This document shows positions 34,887-46,558 of a stretch of DNA of 64,000 nt, piece by piece. The stretch is from assembly GCA_037783545.1 (NCBI GenBank), contig JBBELK010001378.1, positions 1-64,000 of the forward strand. Direction: 5' to 3'. The notes beneath the pieces are model-generated. The model did not search any database, was not told the origin of the DNA, and worked only from the letters and a program-made list of their open reading frames with translations. Position 1 is the stretch's first letter. The number at the start of each line of letters is the position of its first letter. The position numbers and the translations under genes are program-made. The DNA is from Henricia sp. BOLD:AAB3569. Lineage: Eukaryota > Echinodermata > Asteroidea > Spinulosida > Echinasteridae.

Positions 34887-36344
34887 TGTAACGGTCAGTT
34901 TCCAGTTGCCCTTTAAAGAATATTTAGAGATAATGATATGCAACTTTTCTATAAGGAATTTTTAATAAGTAATAGGGTGACCCACATTCCTTCAGTTGTA
35001 CATAAAGCACATACTCTGCATTCCTGAGTTAGGGGGGGGCTTCTTTGTGTTTAGGCACAGGATGGGTGCCTGGGTGTGAATGGCATGCATGGGTGTGCAT
35101 AGGTGAATGGGTGTAAATGGACCCATTGTGAATGGGTGTGCAGTGATGTGTGTGTAATTGGGGTGTGGCTGGACACACTCTGTTCTGAGAGTTCACCAGA
35201 GGCACTGGTTATCAACACTGCTGCTGCTGTTGCCTTGTGCAAGCTATAGCATCAGAGTATTTAGACTCTGTCTGCGAAACACAACCTTGTTAGCCAAGGC
35301 TTTGCTAGGCGTATCCTCCAGCATTTTTACATCGTTGTTGGCCAGTGGTAGTTTGTTGGGGCATTCAGGCTCCTATGGCGGCGCGCTGGTGAGCTGGATC
35401 GGATGACGGGGAAAAGTGCTGCAAAACCGTAAGTTTATACTTATTTCCTTTTCTCAATCATGTGAACATTAATTTGGTGTTACTTATATCAATCCGATGG
35501 TTGTAATTTACTTTTTATTTTACGTAAGTATTTTGAAATGATTTGAATTACTATTTTAGAAATTGGTCCTTTACTGTGTAATTCTCAGATAGCCTAAACG
35601 TCTGGGGTTTCAGCACACACACACTCTCGGAGTGAAACAACCCTGACAAGAACCAGTCGTGACTAGGAGCGACAAGACAAGGGGATAGTACCACAATCAA
35701 GGACAGGGAACCAGTCGCGTGTCATCATCAGGAGCGGCAATCCCTTCATTTCCCCGACATCGAACGACACCAATCAAGGCCAGGGTTGGACTTTTGTTTT
35801 TAACCACTGTACGCGCAATGAACACTTGTGAAGAAATGAACTGATTATTAGTTGAACGTTCACCATAAAGAAATTAAGTGGCGTTAACCATTTTGTTAGT
35901 GAGAAGAAACCAATAGTATATGTGTAAGTGTAAATAAGTGTAGCTTTGGAAAGAAAGCGAAGTGTCGTGACTAAGGAGTAACAAATGGTGTAAATTTGAA
36001 GTGTGGTTTTGGTAACCAAGCCAAGTGGTGTTAGTCAAAGAGAAAACATGGTGTAAAGGCAGTTACTGTTAGTGAAGGGTAAAAGCAAATAGAGGTGTTA
36101 TTGCTTTGCCACACCTAAAATACAGGTGAAGTGGACGAGACCGAGATTTATTGATTGTATCCTGGGTGGATATTTAAAATAAGGAAGCCAGAGTAATATT
36201 GATTTTGTTTGAAAAACACTATTTTGGGTTTTATAAATTTGTGTAAATTTAAAGTTGTACATTGACCGCATGAAATTATACAATAAATAGGTGTACGGGA
36301 GTCAAGTATCCTTGTGTTTTATTTGAGTTGACGACAGCGTGACA
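34887..36344 (+). repeat. 5' LTR (1,458 bp)
   Basis: It starts TGTAACGGTCAG and ends GACAGCGTGACA. The short open frames inside (for example around 35051-35406 and 35774-36283) recur in the 3' LTR and are not genes. Confidence 0.97.
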
Positions 36345-36348
36345 TTTA

Positions 36349-36366
36349 TGGGGGCTTGTGCGGGAG
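36349..36366 (+). other. Primer-binding site, tRNA-Pro type
   Basis: TGGGGGCTTGTGCGGGAG lies four bases after the 5' LTR. It agrees at 15 of 18 positions with the tRNA-Pro site used by murine leukaemia virus, as I remember that site. Confidence 0.75.
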
Positions 36367-36425
36367 ACCTCTCGCAAGGAAAAAAAAAACCTGTTGTCAG
36401 CCTAGATAAATACATTGTATAATAA

Positions 36426-39400
36426 TTGAGGCACGGGGGGAGCTTATTAATTTTTCTGTTTGAGATTATTTATCAGTACAGATTCATGCCGTCATCAGGA
36501 ACCAGTTCACCAGCATCGCCCTTGCTGCGTCCGCTGCCTAGCGTGTTACTTACTGCACTGGTTGTGTTTCTCACTGTGTTGCTTGCAGAAGTTGGTTGTC
36601 AAGTGCAGGAAGTGATCATGGAGAAGTGGGTCGAGGTTGGTAAAGAGATTGGTTTGGAGGGCAAAGAGTTGGTTGAGTTCATGAGAGAGAGAGAAATGAT
36701 GGCAAAGGAAGAGAGAGCAGAGCTTAGGGCTTTGAAAAAGCAAGAAGTAGAAGTGTTAGAGTTACGACTCCAGGTTAGTGAGGCTGAAGGTAAAACGGCT
36801 AAGGAAGTCAAGCCTATGGGACTCGTAACCAAGGTCAAAATGCCTAAACTGCCTGTATTTCAAGATGGCAAGGATGACCTAGACTCGTATTTGCAGAGAT
36901 TTGAGCGTTATGCAATCAGTCAGGGATGGCCAGCTCAAACATGGGCCATTAACTTATGCGCACTCCTCACAGGTAAAGCTTTGTACGTGTCCACAAGAGT
37001 ACCAAAAGAGCTTGTTGATGACTATGATACACTTAAGACGGCCTTATTCAAGCAATATAATTTGACTGAAGATGGGTTTCGCACTAAGTTCCGAACTGCT
37101 AAACCAGATAAAGATGAAAGTCCAATGCAGTTCGCAGTTCGCTTAGAGAATGACTTTGATAGATGGATAGATTTGGCTAGAATAGAGTTGACCTATGAAG
37201 GCTTGAAGAATTCGGTTTTGAGAGAACAATTCATTAACGGTTGTAATGTAGAATTATCAGTCTTTTTGAAGGAGCGTTCACCCGAAGATTTGGGTAGAAT
37301 GGCACAGTTAGCTGAGCAGTTCATCGAGGCACGAGGAACTACATTCGGACAGTTTACGCAACACGTCAAGAAGCAACAATACCCGAACTTCAAGAAGCCA
37401 GAGGCTTTGAAGATTCCCGCAACCCAGAGTCGCCCAACCATATTTATACCGATGCAGGACAGGATCTGTTTTGTCTGCAAAAGAAAGGGACATGTTGCAA
37501 AAGACTGTCGTTTTCGAGTAACTCCTATGAAAGCATCAACTTTGCTGGTCGACAACACCGAGAACAGTGTACAATCTCGACTCGGGCGGTCTGATCTTGC
37601 CGAAGGGTCGCAAGGTAAGACAAATTATAATCATTACTGCAATTGTTCAGATTGCCCAAAGGGTAAGGAAACAGTGGCATTTATGGTTTCACATGCTCTC
37701 CCCTCTCTAAGTAATTGTTGTAGGGAAGATGACCACGTCACCCTCAAATGTGGACACCAACTTCCCATCATGAGTGCGGTCTGCCGAGAGCATCACACTG
37801 GTATGCCAGTGAAAGAAGGGCGAGTCGGTATACAGCCAGTATCCGTGCTAAGGGACAGTGGTTGCAGTGGTGTCGTCGTACGACAGAGCCTAGTTTCGGA
37901 CAACCAATTCACAGGTGAGCAAAGAGCATGTGTGTTGATAGATGGAACAATTAGGAAATCTCCGGTAGCAAAGATCTGTATTGACACTCCCTTCTATCGT
38001 GGCGAAGTTGAGGCTATCTGTATGAAAAAGCCTGTGTATGATGTCATTTTGGGTAATGTTCCGGGAATTCGGGATCCTACCGATCCTGACCCAAATTGGC
38101 ACCCTGAACAGTGTACTAGTTCTGACCTTGTGTTAGCTGTTCAGACGAGAGCTCAAAGGGCTGCGGAGAAAAAACCTGTTAAGTCTTTGAAAGTTCCAAG
38201 CTGCATTTCAGATGATATCACTGCAGAGGACCTTAAAATTGCACAGGAGTCTGACCCCACATTGCATCGATGTAGAGAATTGGCTAAGGATAGTGAAGTG
38301 AAAATTGGTCAAAATGGCCATTCGTCCCAGTTCCTAATCCGAAAGGGTATTTTGTACCGCCAGTTTCAGTCACCGGCTGTTGACAATAATAATGTATTTT
38401 TGCAGGTAGTGGTACCTACAACATACAGGTTCCAGGTCATGAAACTAGCACACGAGTCTCTCTTTGGAGGGCACCTTGGAACGCAGAAGACTTGCGACAG
38501 GGTAACTACCAACTTCTTTTGGCCAGGTATCCATGCTTCCATACGGCGTTTTGTCAAGTCATGTGACATCTGCCAACGCACTTGTCCGAAAGGAAAAGTT
38601 TCTAAACTACCACTTGGAAGAATGCCACTGATAGATGCACCGTTCCAGCGGATCGCTGTGGACATTGTTGGTCCAATACATCCAGCTACGGATAGGGGTA
38701 ATAGGTTCATATTAACCGTTGTTGACTATGCCACCCGATACCCTGAAGCTGTACCACTTCGTAACATCGAAACACCCACAGTGGCGGAAGCATTAGTTGA
38801 CATCTTCTCGAGAGTGGGGGTGCCGCAAGAAATCCTTAGTGATCAGGGTTCCCAATTCATGTCCGGTCTGATGCGAGAAGTAAGTCGTCTGCTATCTCTA
38901 AAACAACTAACCACAACGCCATACCATCCGTCTTGCAATGGCTTAGTGGAACGATTTAACGGCACACTTAAGCAGATGCTAAAGAAGATGAGCTGTGAGA
39001 GACCAAAGGATTGGGACAGATATGTTGGAGCTTTACTTTTTGCGTATCGGGAAGTCCCTCAGGCGAGTCTAGGCTTTTCCCCGTTTGAGCTCCTCTATGG
39101 GAGAACAGTTAGAGGACCCATGTCGATCTTAAGAGACCTGTGGACCGGTGAGGCCAAAGAGGAAGACACTAGAACCACTTACCAGTATGTGATAGATCTG
39201 AAGAATCGCTTAAAGGAGACGTGTGAGTTGGCACAGCAGAGTCTGAAAAAAGCCCAGACGCGTCAGAAGACTTATTATGACAAACGGACCAGGGAAAGAC
39301 GATTCAAGGTAGGTGATGAAGTTTTGCTACTTTTACCAACTAATAGCAATAAACTCCTCCTACAGTGGAAAGGACCATTCCCTATTGTAGCCAGACAAGG

Positions 39401-41018
39401 TAACCTAGATTATCAAATTGACATGATCGGAACCATCAAGACTTTTCATGCAAATATGCTTAAGTTGTATGTTCGCAGGGAAGAAGTTGCCAGCCAAGAG
39501 CCAGTGGACCTAGGATGTGTGTCAGTCATCGTTGATGAAGCGGGTGAACTGGATAACGAGCCCCTGTTGCATTCGCCTGTTCTCGAGGCAAAGGAGTCAG
39601 TAGGTGATGTTGTAGTTGACCCTGAACTAACTGCACATCAGGAACGGGAAGTAGGAGCACTTCTCGGTGAGTATCCAAATGTTCTAACTGACCTTCCTGG
39701 TAGGACCACAGTCGGGGAACATGATATCAAAATGACAACAGGTGACCCAATTAGATCCAAGCCATATCCATTACCTTTCGCAATGAGGGATATAGTTAGG
39801 GAAGAAGTGACACAGATGCAGAAACTGAAAGTCATCGAGCAATCCGAATCCCCATATGCATCGCCAATAGTTTTGGTAGAAAAGAAAGACGGAACCAAGC
39901 GGTTTTGTATAGATTTTAGAGGTTTGAACCGCATAACTATATTTGATGCTGAACCACTCCCTGTACCAGATGAAATATTTGCCTCACTTGCCCAGGACAG
40001 ATACTTCAGTAAGTTTGACTTAACAAAAGGATATTGGCAAATTCCTATGAGACAAGAAGCCAGACAGGCCACCGCTTTTCTGACACCTGATGGATTATTT
40101 CAGTTTTGCACCATGCCTTTTGGCTTAGTCAACGCCCCTGCAACATTCAGCAGAATAATGAGGAGAGTATTGAAAGGCCTAAAGCATACAGATAATTTCA
40201 TTGACGACATCTTGATACATACGCCAAACTGGGATAGTCATATTGTAGCATTACGGGCACTCTTAGAACGTCTGCAGTCTTGTCAGTTAACAGCAAAACC
40301 AAGTAAGTGTGTGGTAGGAGCACAGAGGCTGGAATTTCTGGGACACATTGTTGGCCAGGGGCATCTCAAACCTCTACCAGACAAAATAAAACACATCCAA
40401 GAAGCTCAACGGCCTACGACCAAGAAGCAGCTAAGATCCTTTTTGGGCTTGGCCGGTTATTACCGGAAGTTTATTCCCAATTTTGCTGCCTTGGCAGTAC
40501 CTTTGACAGACATGACACGAGCGAAAGAGCCAAACCGGATCACATGGGGTGAAAGTCAGGAGAGGGCATTTAACACACTCAAGACGAAGTTATCCACGAG
40601 TCCAATCCTTCAGCTTCCAGACTGCTCGAAGCCCTTCATCATTCGCACCGATGCATCCATGACGGGTGTGGGAGCTGTTTTGCTTCAAGAACAAGATGAA
40701 ACAAATCAAACTTTTCCAGTGGCATATGCAAGCATGAAACTGCTACCACGGGAAAGGGCTTACGCTGTCATCGAGAAAGAGTGTCTAGCTGTTGTATGGG
40801 GGATCCAGAAATTTGAACCCTATCTCTATGGCCGTGAATTTGTTCTTCAAACCGACCACCAGTCCTTGACCTACTTGCAGCGAGCAAAGTTGGCAAACGC
40901 AAGGATAATGCGTTGGGCACTAGCGCTTCAACCCTATAGGTTCAGAGTCGAGTATATTAAAGGCTCTCAGAATATAGGTGCTGACTACTTGAGTCGAAGC
41001 GAAGGTACAGGTGAGTAG
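36426..41018 (+). CDS. Retrotransposon Gag-Pol polyprotein (Gmr1-like order)
   Basis: One continuous frame of 1,530 codons. Parts in order: Gag with a coiled-coil-like charged stretch (about residues 60-120) and a capsid-like region; a CCHC zinc knuckle CFVCKRKGHVAKDC (about 347-360); aspartic protease with LRDSGCSG (about 475); integrase with an HHCC zinc finger (about 676-715), a DDE core with AVDIVGP, LSDQGSQF and LVERFNG (about 745-845), and a GPF-type C-terminal part (WKGPFPIVARQG, about 980). Then come reverse transcriptase (about 1090-1350, active site FIDD near 1258) and RNase H (RTDAS near 1405 to the end). Integrase before RT is the hallmark of Gmr1-like Ty3/gypsy elements, which resemble copia in order but gypsy in sequence. 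The frame looks whole. Confidence 0.95.
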   Translation: MRHGGSLLIFLFEIIYQYRFMPSSGTSSPASPLLRPLPSVLLTALVVFLTVLLAEVGCQVQEVIMEKWVEVGKEIGLEGKELVEFMREREMMAKEERAELRALKKQEVEVLELRLQVSEAEGKTAKEVKPMGLVTKVKMPKLPVFQDGKDDLDSYLQRFERYAISQGWPAQTWAINLCALLTGKALYVSTRVPKELVDDYDTLKTALFKQYNLTEDGFRTKFRTAKPDKDESPMQFAVRLENDFDRWIDLARIELTYEGLKNSVLREQFINGCNVELSVFLKERSPEDLGRMAQLAEQFIEARGTTFGQFTQHVKKQQYPNFKKPEALKIPATQSRPTIFIPMQDRICFVCKRKGHVAKDCRFRVTPMKASTLLVDNTENSVQSRLGRSDLAEGSQGKTNYNHYCNCSDCPKGKETVAFMVSHALPSLSNCCREDDHVTLKCGHQLPIMSAVCREHHTGMPVKEGRVGIQPVSVLRDSGCSGVVVRQSLVSDNQFTGEQRACVLIDGTIRKSPVAKICIDTPFYRGEVEAICMKKPVYDVILGNVPGIRDPTDPDPNWHPEQCTSSDLVLAVQTRAQRAAEKKPVKSLKVPSCISDDITAEDLKIAQESDPTLHRCRELAKDSEVKIGQNGHSSQFLIRKGILYRQFQSPAVDNNNVFLQVVVPTTYRFQVMKLAHESLFGGHLGTQKTCDRVTTNFFWPGIHASIRRFVKSCDICQRTCPKGKVSKLPLGRMPLIDAPFQRIAVDIVGPIHPATDRGNRFILTVVDYATRYPEAVPLRNIETPTVAEALVDIFSRVGVPQEILSDQGSQFMSGLMREVSRLLSLKQLTTTPYHPSCNGLVERFNGTLKQMLKKMSCERPKDWDRYVGALLFAYREVPQASLGFSPFELLYGRTVRGPMSILRDLWTGEAKEEDTRTTYQYVIDLKNRLKETCELAQQSLKKAQTRQKTYYDKRTRERRFKVGDEVLLLLPTNSNKLLLQWKGPFPIVARQGNLDYQIDMIGTIKTFHANMLKLYVRREEVASQEPVDLGCVSVIVDEAGELDNEPLLHSPVLEAKESVGDVVVDPELTAHQEREVGALLGEYPNVLTDLPGRTTVGEHDIKMTTGDPIRSKPYPLPFAMRDIVREEVTQMQKLKVIEQSESPYASPIVLVEKKDGTKRFCIDFRGLNRITIFDAEPLPVPDEIFASLAQDRYFSKFDLTKGYWQIPMRQEARQATAFLTPDGLFQFCTMPFGLVNAPATFSRIMRRVLKGLKHTDNFIDDILIHTPNWDSHIVALRALLERLQSCQLTAKPSKCVVGAQRLEFLGHIVGQGHLKPLPDKIKHIQEAQRPTTKKQLRSFLGLAGYYRKFIPNFAALAVPLTDMTRAKEPNRITWGESQERAFNTLKTKLSTSPILQLPDCSKPFIIRTDASMTGVGAVLLQEQDETNQTFPVAYASMKLLPRERAYAVIEKECLAVVWGIQKFEPYLYGREFVLQTDHQSLTYLQRAKLANARIMRWALALQPYRFRVEYIKGSQNIGADYLSRSEGTGE

Positions 41019-41147
41019 AGTTCTGTTCTTTTTCCACAGAATTTAGATGTATTTAGACCAGTGTAACCATTTTTTATTTGTATTTATGCAGGTATGAAGG
41101 ACAGTGCCATCTGTTTGACTTAAAATGTTTTGAGGTAAAACATTTTT

Positions 41148-41161
41148 AAAGAGGGGGTAAA
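41148..41161 (+). other. Polypurine tract
   Basis: AAAGAGGGGGTAAA directly precedes the 3' LTR. This is the usual primer for plus-strand synthesis in LTR elements. Confidence 0.85.
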
Positions 41162-42619
41162 TGTAACGGTCAGTTTCCAGTTGCCCTTTAAAGAATAATT
41201 AGAGATAATGATATGCAACTTTTCTATAAGGAATTTTTAATAAGTAATAGGGTGACCCACATTCCTTCAGTTGTACATAAAGCACATACTCTGCATTCCT
41301 GAGTTAGGGGGGGGCTTCTTTGTGTTTAGGCACAGGATGGGTGCCTGGGTGTGAATGGCATGCATGGGTGTGCATAGGTGAATGGGTGTAAATGGACCCA
41401 TTGTGAATGGGTGTGCAGTGATGTGTGTGTAATTGGGGTGTGGCTGGACACACTCTGTTCTGAGAGTTCACCAGAGGCACTGGTTATCAACACTGCTGCT
41501 GCTGTTGCCTTGTGCAAGCTATAGCATCAGAGTATTTAGACTCTGTCTGCGAAACACAACCTTGTTAGCCAAGGCTTTGCTAGGCGTATCCTCCAGCATT
41601 TTTACATCGTTGTTGGCCAGTGGTAGTTTGTTGGGGCATTCAGGCTCCTATGGCGGCGCGCTGGTGAGCTGGATCGGATGACGGGGAAAAGTGCTGCAAA
41701 ACCGTAAGTTTATACTTATTTCCTTTTCTCAATCATGTGAACATTAATTTGGTGTTACTTATATCAATCCGATGGTTGTAATTTACTTTTTATTTTACGT
41801 AAGTATTTTGAAATGATTTGAATTACTATTTTAGAAATTGGTCCTTTACTGTGTAATTCTCAGATAGCCTAAACGTCTGGGGTTTCAGCACACACACACT
41901 CTCGGAGTGAAACAACCCTGACAAGAACCAGTCGTGACTAGGAGCGACAAGACAAGGGGATAGTACCACAATCAAGGACAGGGAACCAGTCGCGTGTCAT
42001 CATCAGGAGCGGCAATCCCTTCATTTCCCCGACATCGAACGACACCAATCAAGGCCAGGGTTGGACTTTTGTTTTTAACCACTGTACGCGCAATGAACAC
42101 TTGTGAAGAAATGAACTGATTATTAGTTGAACGTTCACCATAAAGAAATTAAGTGGCGTTAACCATTTTGTTAGTGAGAAGAAACCAATAGTATATGTGT
42201 AAGTGTAAATAAGTGTAGCTTTGGAAAGAAAGCGAAGTGTCGTGACTAAGGAGTAACAAATGGTGTAAATTTGAAGTGTGGTTTTGGTAACCAAGCCAAG
42301 TGGTGTTAGTCAAAGAGAAAACATGGTGTAAAGGCAGTTACTGTTAGTGAAGGGTAAAAGCAAATAGAGGTGTTATTGCTTTGCCACACCTAAAATACAG
42401 GTGAAGTGGACGAGACCGAGATTTATTGATTGTATCCTGGGTGGATATTTAAAATAAGGAAGCCAGAGTAATATTGATTTTGTTTGAAAAACACTATTTT
42501 GGGTTTTATAAATTTGTGTAAATTTAAAGTTGTACATTGACCGCATGAAATTATACAATAAATAGGTGTACGGGAGTCAAGTATCCTTGTGTTTTATTTG
42601 AGTTGACGACAGCGTGACA
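41162..42619 (+). repeat. 3' LTR (1,458 bp)
   Basis: The same length as the 5' LTR and nearly identical to it along the whole length. Confidence 0.97.
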
Positions 42620-42647
42620 GAAGGAAAAGAATTAAAAAAAAAATAAA

Positions 42648-44086
42648 CTAGAAATGTGTTCGTTGAAAACGAACACATGGCTGTTCCCCTCCTTTTTATA
42701 AACATATGTGGTGTTCGGGATGACCTTTGTTAGTGATTGTATATGAAGAAATCACGATCGTATGTCAAACGGTTGAGTTTTTATCGATTTTTAAATATTG
42801 AATATTATTACATGCCACTTTAATCTGACATGTAGGGAAGGTCAAAGGTGTTGCTATATGTTTGGATACCCCACCCTAGTCGAAGTGTAACACAGTTGAC
42901 CCCATCGTGATATATTGTACCCCTTTCAAATGGCAAGGCAAAATCTGTTTGACCAATAGGAAACGAGGTCAAAGGTCAAGCCATGTGCGCATCTTAAAGA
43001 CATTTGTTAGTGATCGTATATGCAGAAGGAATCAAATTTGTAGGTCAAACGGTAGATTTTTTATTGATTTTTGAATATTTAATTACGTAATCATCTTGTC
43101 GCTAGAGGGCGCTATTTCCTACGATGACGTCATCACTTATATTTTTGGAAAGCTTAAGGGCCTCTGGTAATAACACCATTGACCCTATCTCAATACCTCC
43201 TTTCACTTTCAAACTAAGGGCCACTTCCGGTTTCGACCGGAAGTGAGCAAGGTCAAAGGTCACGGCCATATTTTTTGGATACACCACCCTAGGTCCAAGT
43301 GTAATACAGTTGACCACATCCAGATATCTTGTACCACTTTCAAATGGCAAGGCAAAATCTGTTAGACCAATAGGAAACGAGGTCAAAGGTCAAGCCCTGT
43401 GCGCATCTTAAAGACATTTGTTAGTGATCGTATATGCCACAGGAATCAAGATCGTAGGTCAAACAGTTGATTTTTTATTGATTTTTGAATATTTAATTAC
43501 GTAATCATCTTGTCGGTAGAGGGCGCTATTTCGTACGATGACGTCATCACTTATATTTTTGGAAAGCTTAAGGGCCTCTGGTAATAACACCATTGACCCC
43601 ATCTCAATACCTCCTTTCACTTTCAAACTAAGGGCCACTTCCGGTTTCGACCGGAAGTGAGCAAGGTCAAAGGTCACAAAAATATTTTTTAGATACCCCA
43701 CCCAAGTCGAAGTGTAACACAAGTGACTTTGTCCAAATATCTTGCACCACTTTCAAATGGCAAGGCGAAATCTGTTAGACCAATAGGAAACGAGGTCAAA
43801 GGTCAAGGGGTGTGCGCATCTCAAAGACCTTTGTTAGTCATCGTATATGCCGAAGGAATCAAGATCGTAGGTCAAACGGTTGATTTTTTATTGATTTTTG
43901 AATATTTAATTTATTAAACTTCATGCCCCTTTAATCTGACACGTGATGACGTCATCATGACGTCATTAGTACTGTGCACAACTTCACATAGTGACCAATG
44001 TCCATGTGAAGTTTGAAGTCAATCATGAATGTGCAACTGCCCGAAATAGCGTCCGAAAAAAGTGGAAGAAGGAAAAGAAAAATAAA
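42648..44086 (-). repeat. Array unit 10 (1,439 bp, two subunits)
   Basis: A standard unit. Its right part, from about 43,530, is the start of the 8,855-bp-offset duplication. Confidence 0.9.
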
Positions 44087-45529
44087 CTAGACCTGTGTTC
44101 GTTCTTGACAACGAACACATGGCTGTTCCCCTCCTTTTTATAAACATATATGGTGTTCGGGATGACCTTTGTTAGTGATCGTATATGAACAAAATCACGA
44201 TCGTAGGTCAAACGGTCGAGTTTTTATCGATTTTTAAATATCGAATTTTATTACATGCCCCTTTAATCTGACATGTAGGGAAGGTCAAAGGTGTTGATAT
44301 ATGTCTGGATACCCCACCCTAGTCGAAGTGTAACACAGTTGACCCCATCGTGATATATTGTACCCCTTTCAAATGGCAAGGCAAAATCTGTTTGACCAAT
44401 AGGAAACGAGGTCAAAGGTCAAGCCATGTGCGCATCTTAAAGACATTTGTTAGTGATCGTATATGCAGAAGGAATCAATTTCGTAGGTCAAACGGTAGAT
44501 TTTGTATTGATTTTTAAATATTTAATTACGTAATCATCTTGTCGCTAGAGGGCGCTATTTCGTACGATGACGTCATCTCTTATATTTTTGGAAAGCTTAA
44601 GGGCCTCTGATAATAACACCATTGACCCTATCTCAATACCTCCTACCACTTTCAAACTAAGGGCCACTTCCGGTTTCGACCGGAAATGAGCAAGGTCAAA
44701 GGTCACGACCATATTTTTTGGATACACCACCCTAGGTCTAAGTGTAATACAATTGACCACATCCAGATATCTTGTACCACTTTCAAATAGCAAGGCAAAA
44801 TCTGTTTGACCAATAGGAAACGAGGTCCAAGGTCAAGGGGTGTGCGCATCTCAAAGACCCTTGTTAATCATCGTATATGGCGAAAGAATCAAGATCGTAG
44901 GTCAAACGGTTGATTTTGTATTGATTTTCCAATATTTCATTACGTAATCATCTTGTCGCTAGAGGGCGCTATTTCGTACGATGACGTCATCACTTATATT
45001 TTTGGAAAGCTTAAGGGCCTCTGGTAATAACACCATTGACCCTATCTCAATACCTCCTACCACTTTCAAACTAAGGGCCACTTCCGGTTTCGACCGGAAA
45101 TGAGCAAGGTCAAAGGTCACCAACATATTTTTTACATACCCCACCCTAGTCGAAGTGTAACACAAGTGACTTTGTCCAAATATCTTGCACCACTTTCAAA
45201 TGGCAAGGCAAAATCTGTTTGACCAATAGGAAACGAGGTCAAAGGTCAAGGCGTGTGCGCATCTTAAAGACTTTTGTTAGTCATCGTATATGGCGAAGGA
45301 ATCAAGATCGTAGGTCAAACGGTTGAATTTTTATTGATTTTTGAATATTTAATTTATTAAACTTCATACCCCTTTAATCTGACACGTGATGACGTCATCA
45401 TGACGTCATTAGTACTGTGCACAACTTCACATAGTGACCAATGTCCATGTGAAGTTTGAAGTCAATCATCAATGTGCAAGTGTCCGAAATAGCGTCTGAA
45501 AAAAGTGGAAGAAGTAAAAGAATAAAAAA
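44087..45529 (-). repeat. Array unit 11 (1,443 bp, two subunits)
   Basis: Duplicated at 52942-54384 with the same spacing and private variants. Confidence 0.9.
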
Positions 45530-46558
45530 CTAGACCTGTGTTCGTTCTTGACAACGAACACATGGCTGTTCCCCTCCTTTTTATAAACATATATGGTGTT
45601 CGGGATGACCTTTGTTAGTGATCGTATATGAATAAATCACGATCGTAGGTCAAACGGTTGAGTTTTTATCTATTTTTAAATATTGAATATGATTACATGC
45701 CCCTTTAATCTGACATGTAGGGAAAGTCAAAGGTGTTGCTATATGTTTGGATACCCCACCCTAGTCGAAGTGTAACACAGTTGACCCCATCGTGGTATAT
45801 TGTACCCCTTTCAAATGGCAAGGCAAAATCTGTTTGACCAATAGGAAACGAGGTCAAAGGTCAAGCCATGTGCGCATCTTAAAGACATTTGTTAATGATC
45901 GTATATGCAGAAGGAATCAAATTCGTAGGTCAAACGGTAGATTTTATATTGATTTTTGAATATTTATTTACGTAATCATCTTGTCGCTAGAGGGCGCTAT
46001 TTCGTACGATGACGTAATTACTTATATTTTTGGAAAGCTTAAGGGCCTCTGATAATAACACCATTGACCCCATCTCAATACCTCCTACCACTTTCAAACT
46101 AAGGGCCACTTCCGGTTTCGACCGGAAGTGAGCAAGGTCAAAGGTCACAAAAATATTTTTTAGATACCCCACCCTAGTCGAAGTGTAACACAAGTGACTT
46201 TGTCCAAATATCTTGCACCACTTTCAAATGGCAAGGCAAAATCTGTTTGACCAATAGGAAACGAGGTCAAAGGTCAAGGGGTGTGCGCATCTCAAAGACC
46301 TTTGTTAGTCATCGTATATGCCGAAGGAATCAAGATCGTAGGTCAAACGGTTGATTTTTTATTGATTTTTGAATATTTAATTTATTAAACTTCATACCCC
46401 TTTAATCTGACACGTGATGACGTCATCATGACGTCATTAGTACTGTGCACAACTTCACATAGTGACCAATGTCCATGTGAAGTTTGAAGTCAATCATCAA
46501 TGTGCAAGTGTCCGAAATAGCGTCTGAAAAAAGTGGAAGAAGTAAAAGAATAAAAAAA
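45530..46558 (-). repeat. Array unit 12 (1,029 bp, one subunit)
   Basis: Duplicated at 54385-55413; both carry the rare GACGTAATTAC in place of the CRE. Confidence 0.9.

Larger units (their letters stand above)
34882..42624 (+). mobile_element. Whole-looking Ty3/gypsy LTR retrotransposon, Gmr1-like
   Basis: A complete element of 7,733 bp plus a 5-bp target duplication (GAAGG at 34882-34886 and 42620-42624). It has two 1,458-bp LTRs starting TGTAACGG and ending GTGACA, a primer-binding site, one gag-pol frame and a polypurine tract. The LTRs are almost identical, so insertion is very recent, and it is younger than the array unit it interrupts. No breaks are seen. Domain order is gag-protease-integrase-RT-RNase H, the arrangement of the Gmr1 group rather than the usual gypsy order. 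There is no envelope gene. Confidence 0.97.

Noticed and set aside
35051-36283. Short frames in the 5' LTR, repeated in the 3' LTR at 41326-42558
   Set aside because: Non-coding LTR sequence; identical frames appear only because the LTRs are identical.
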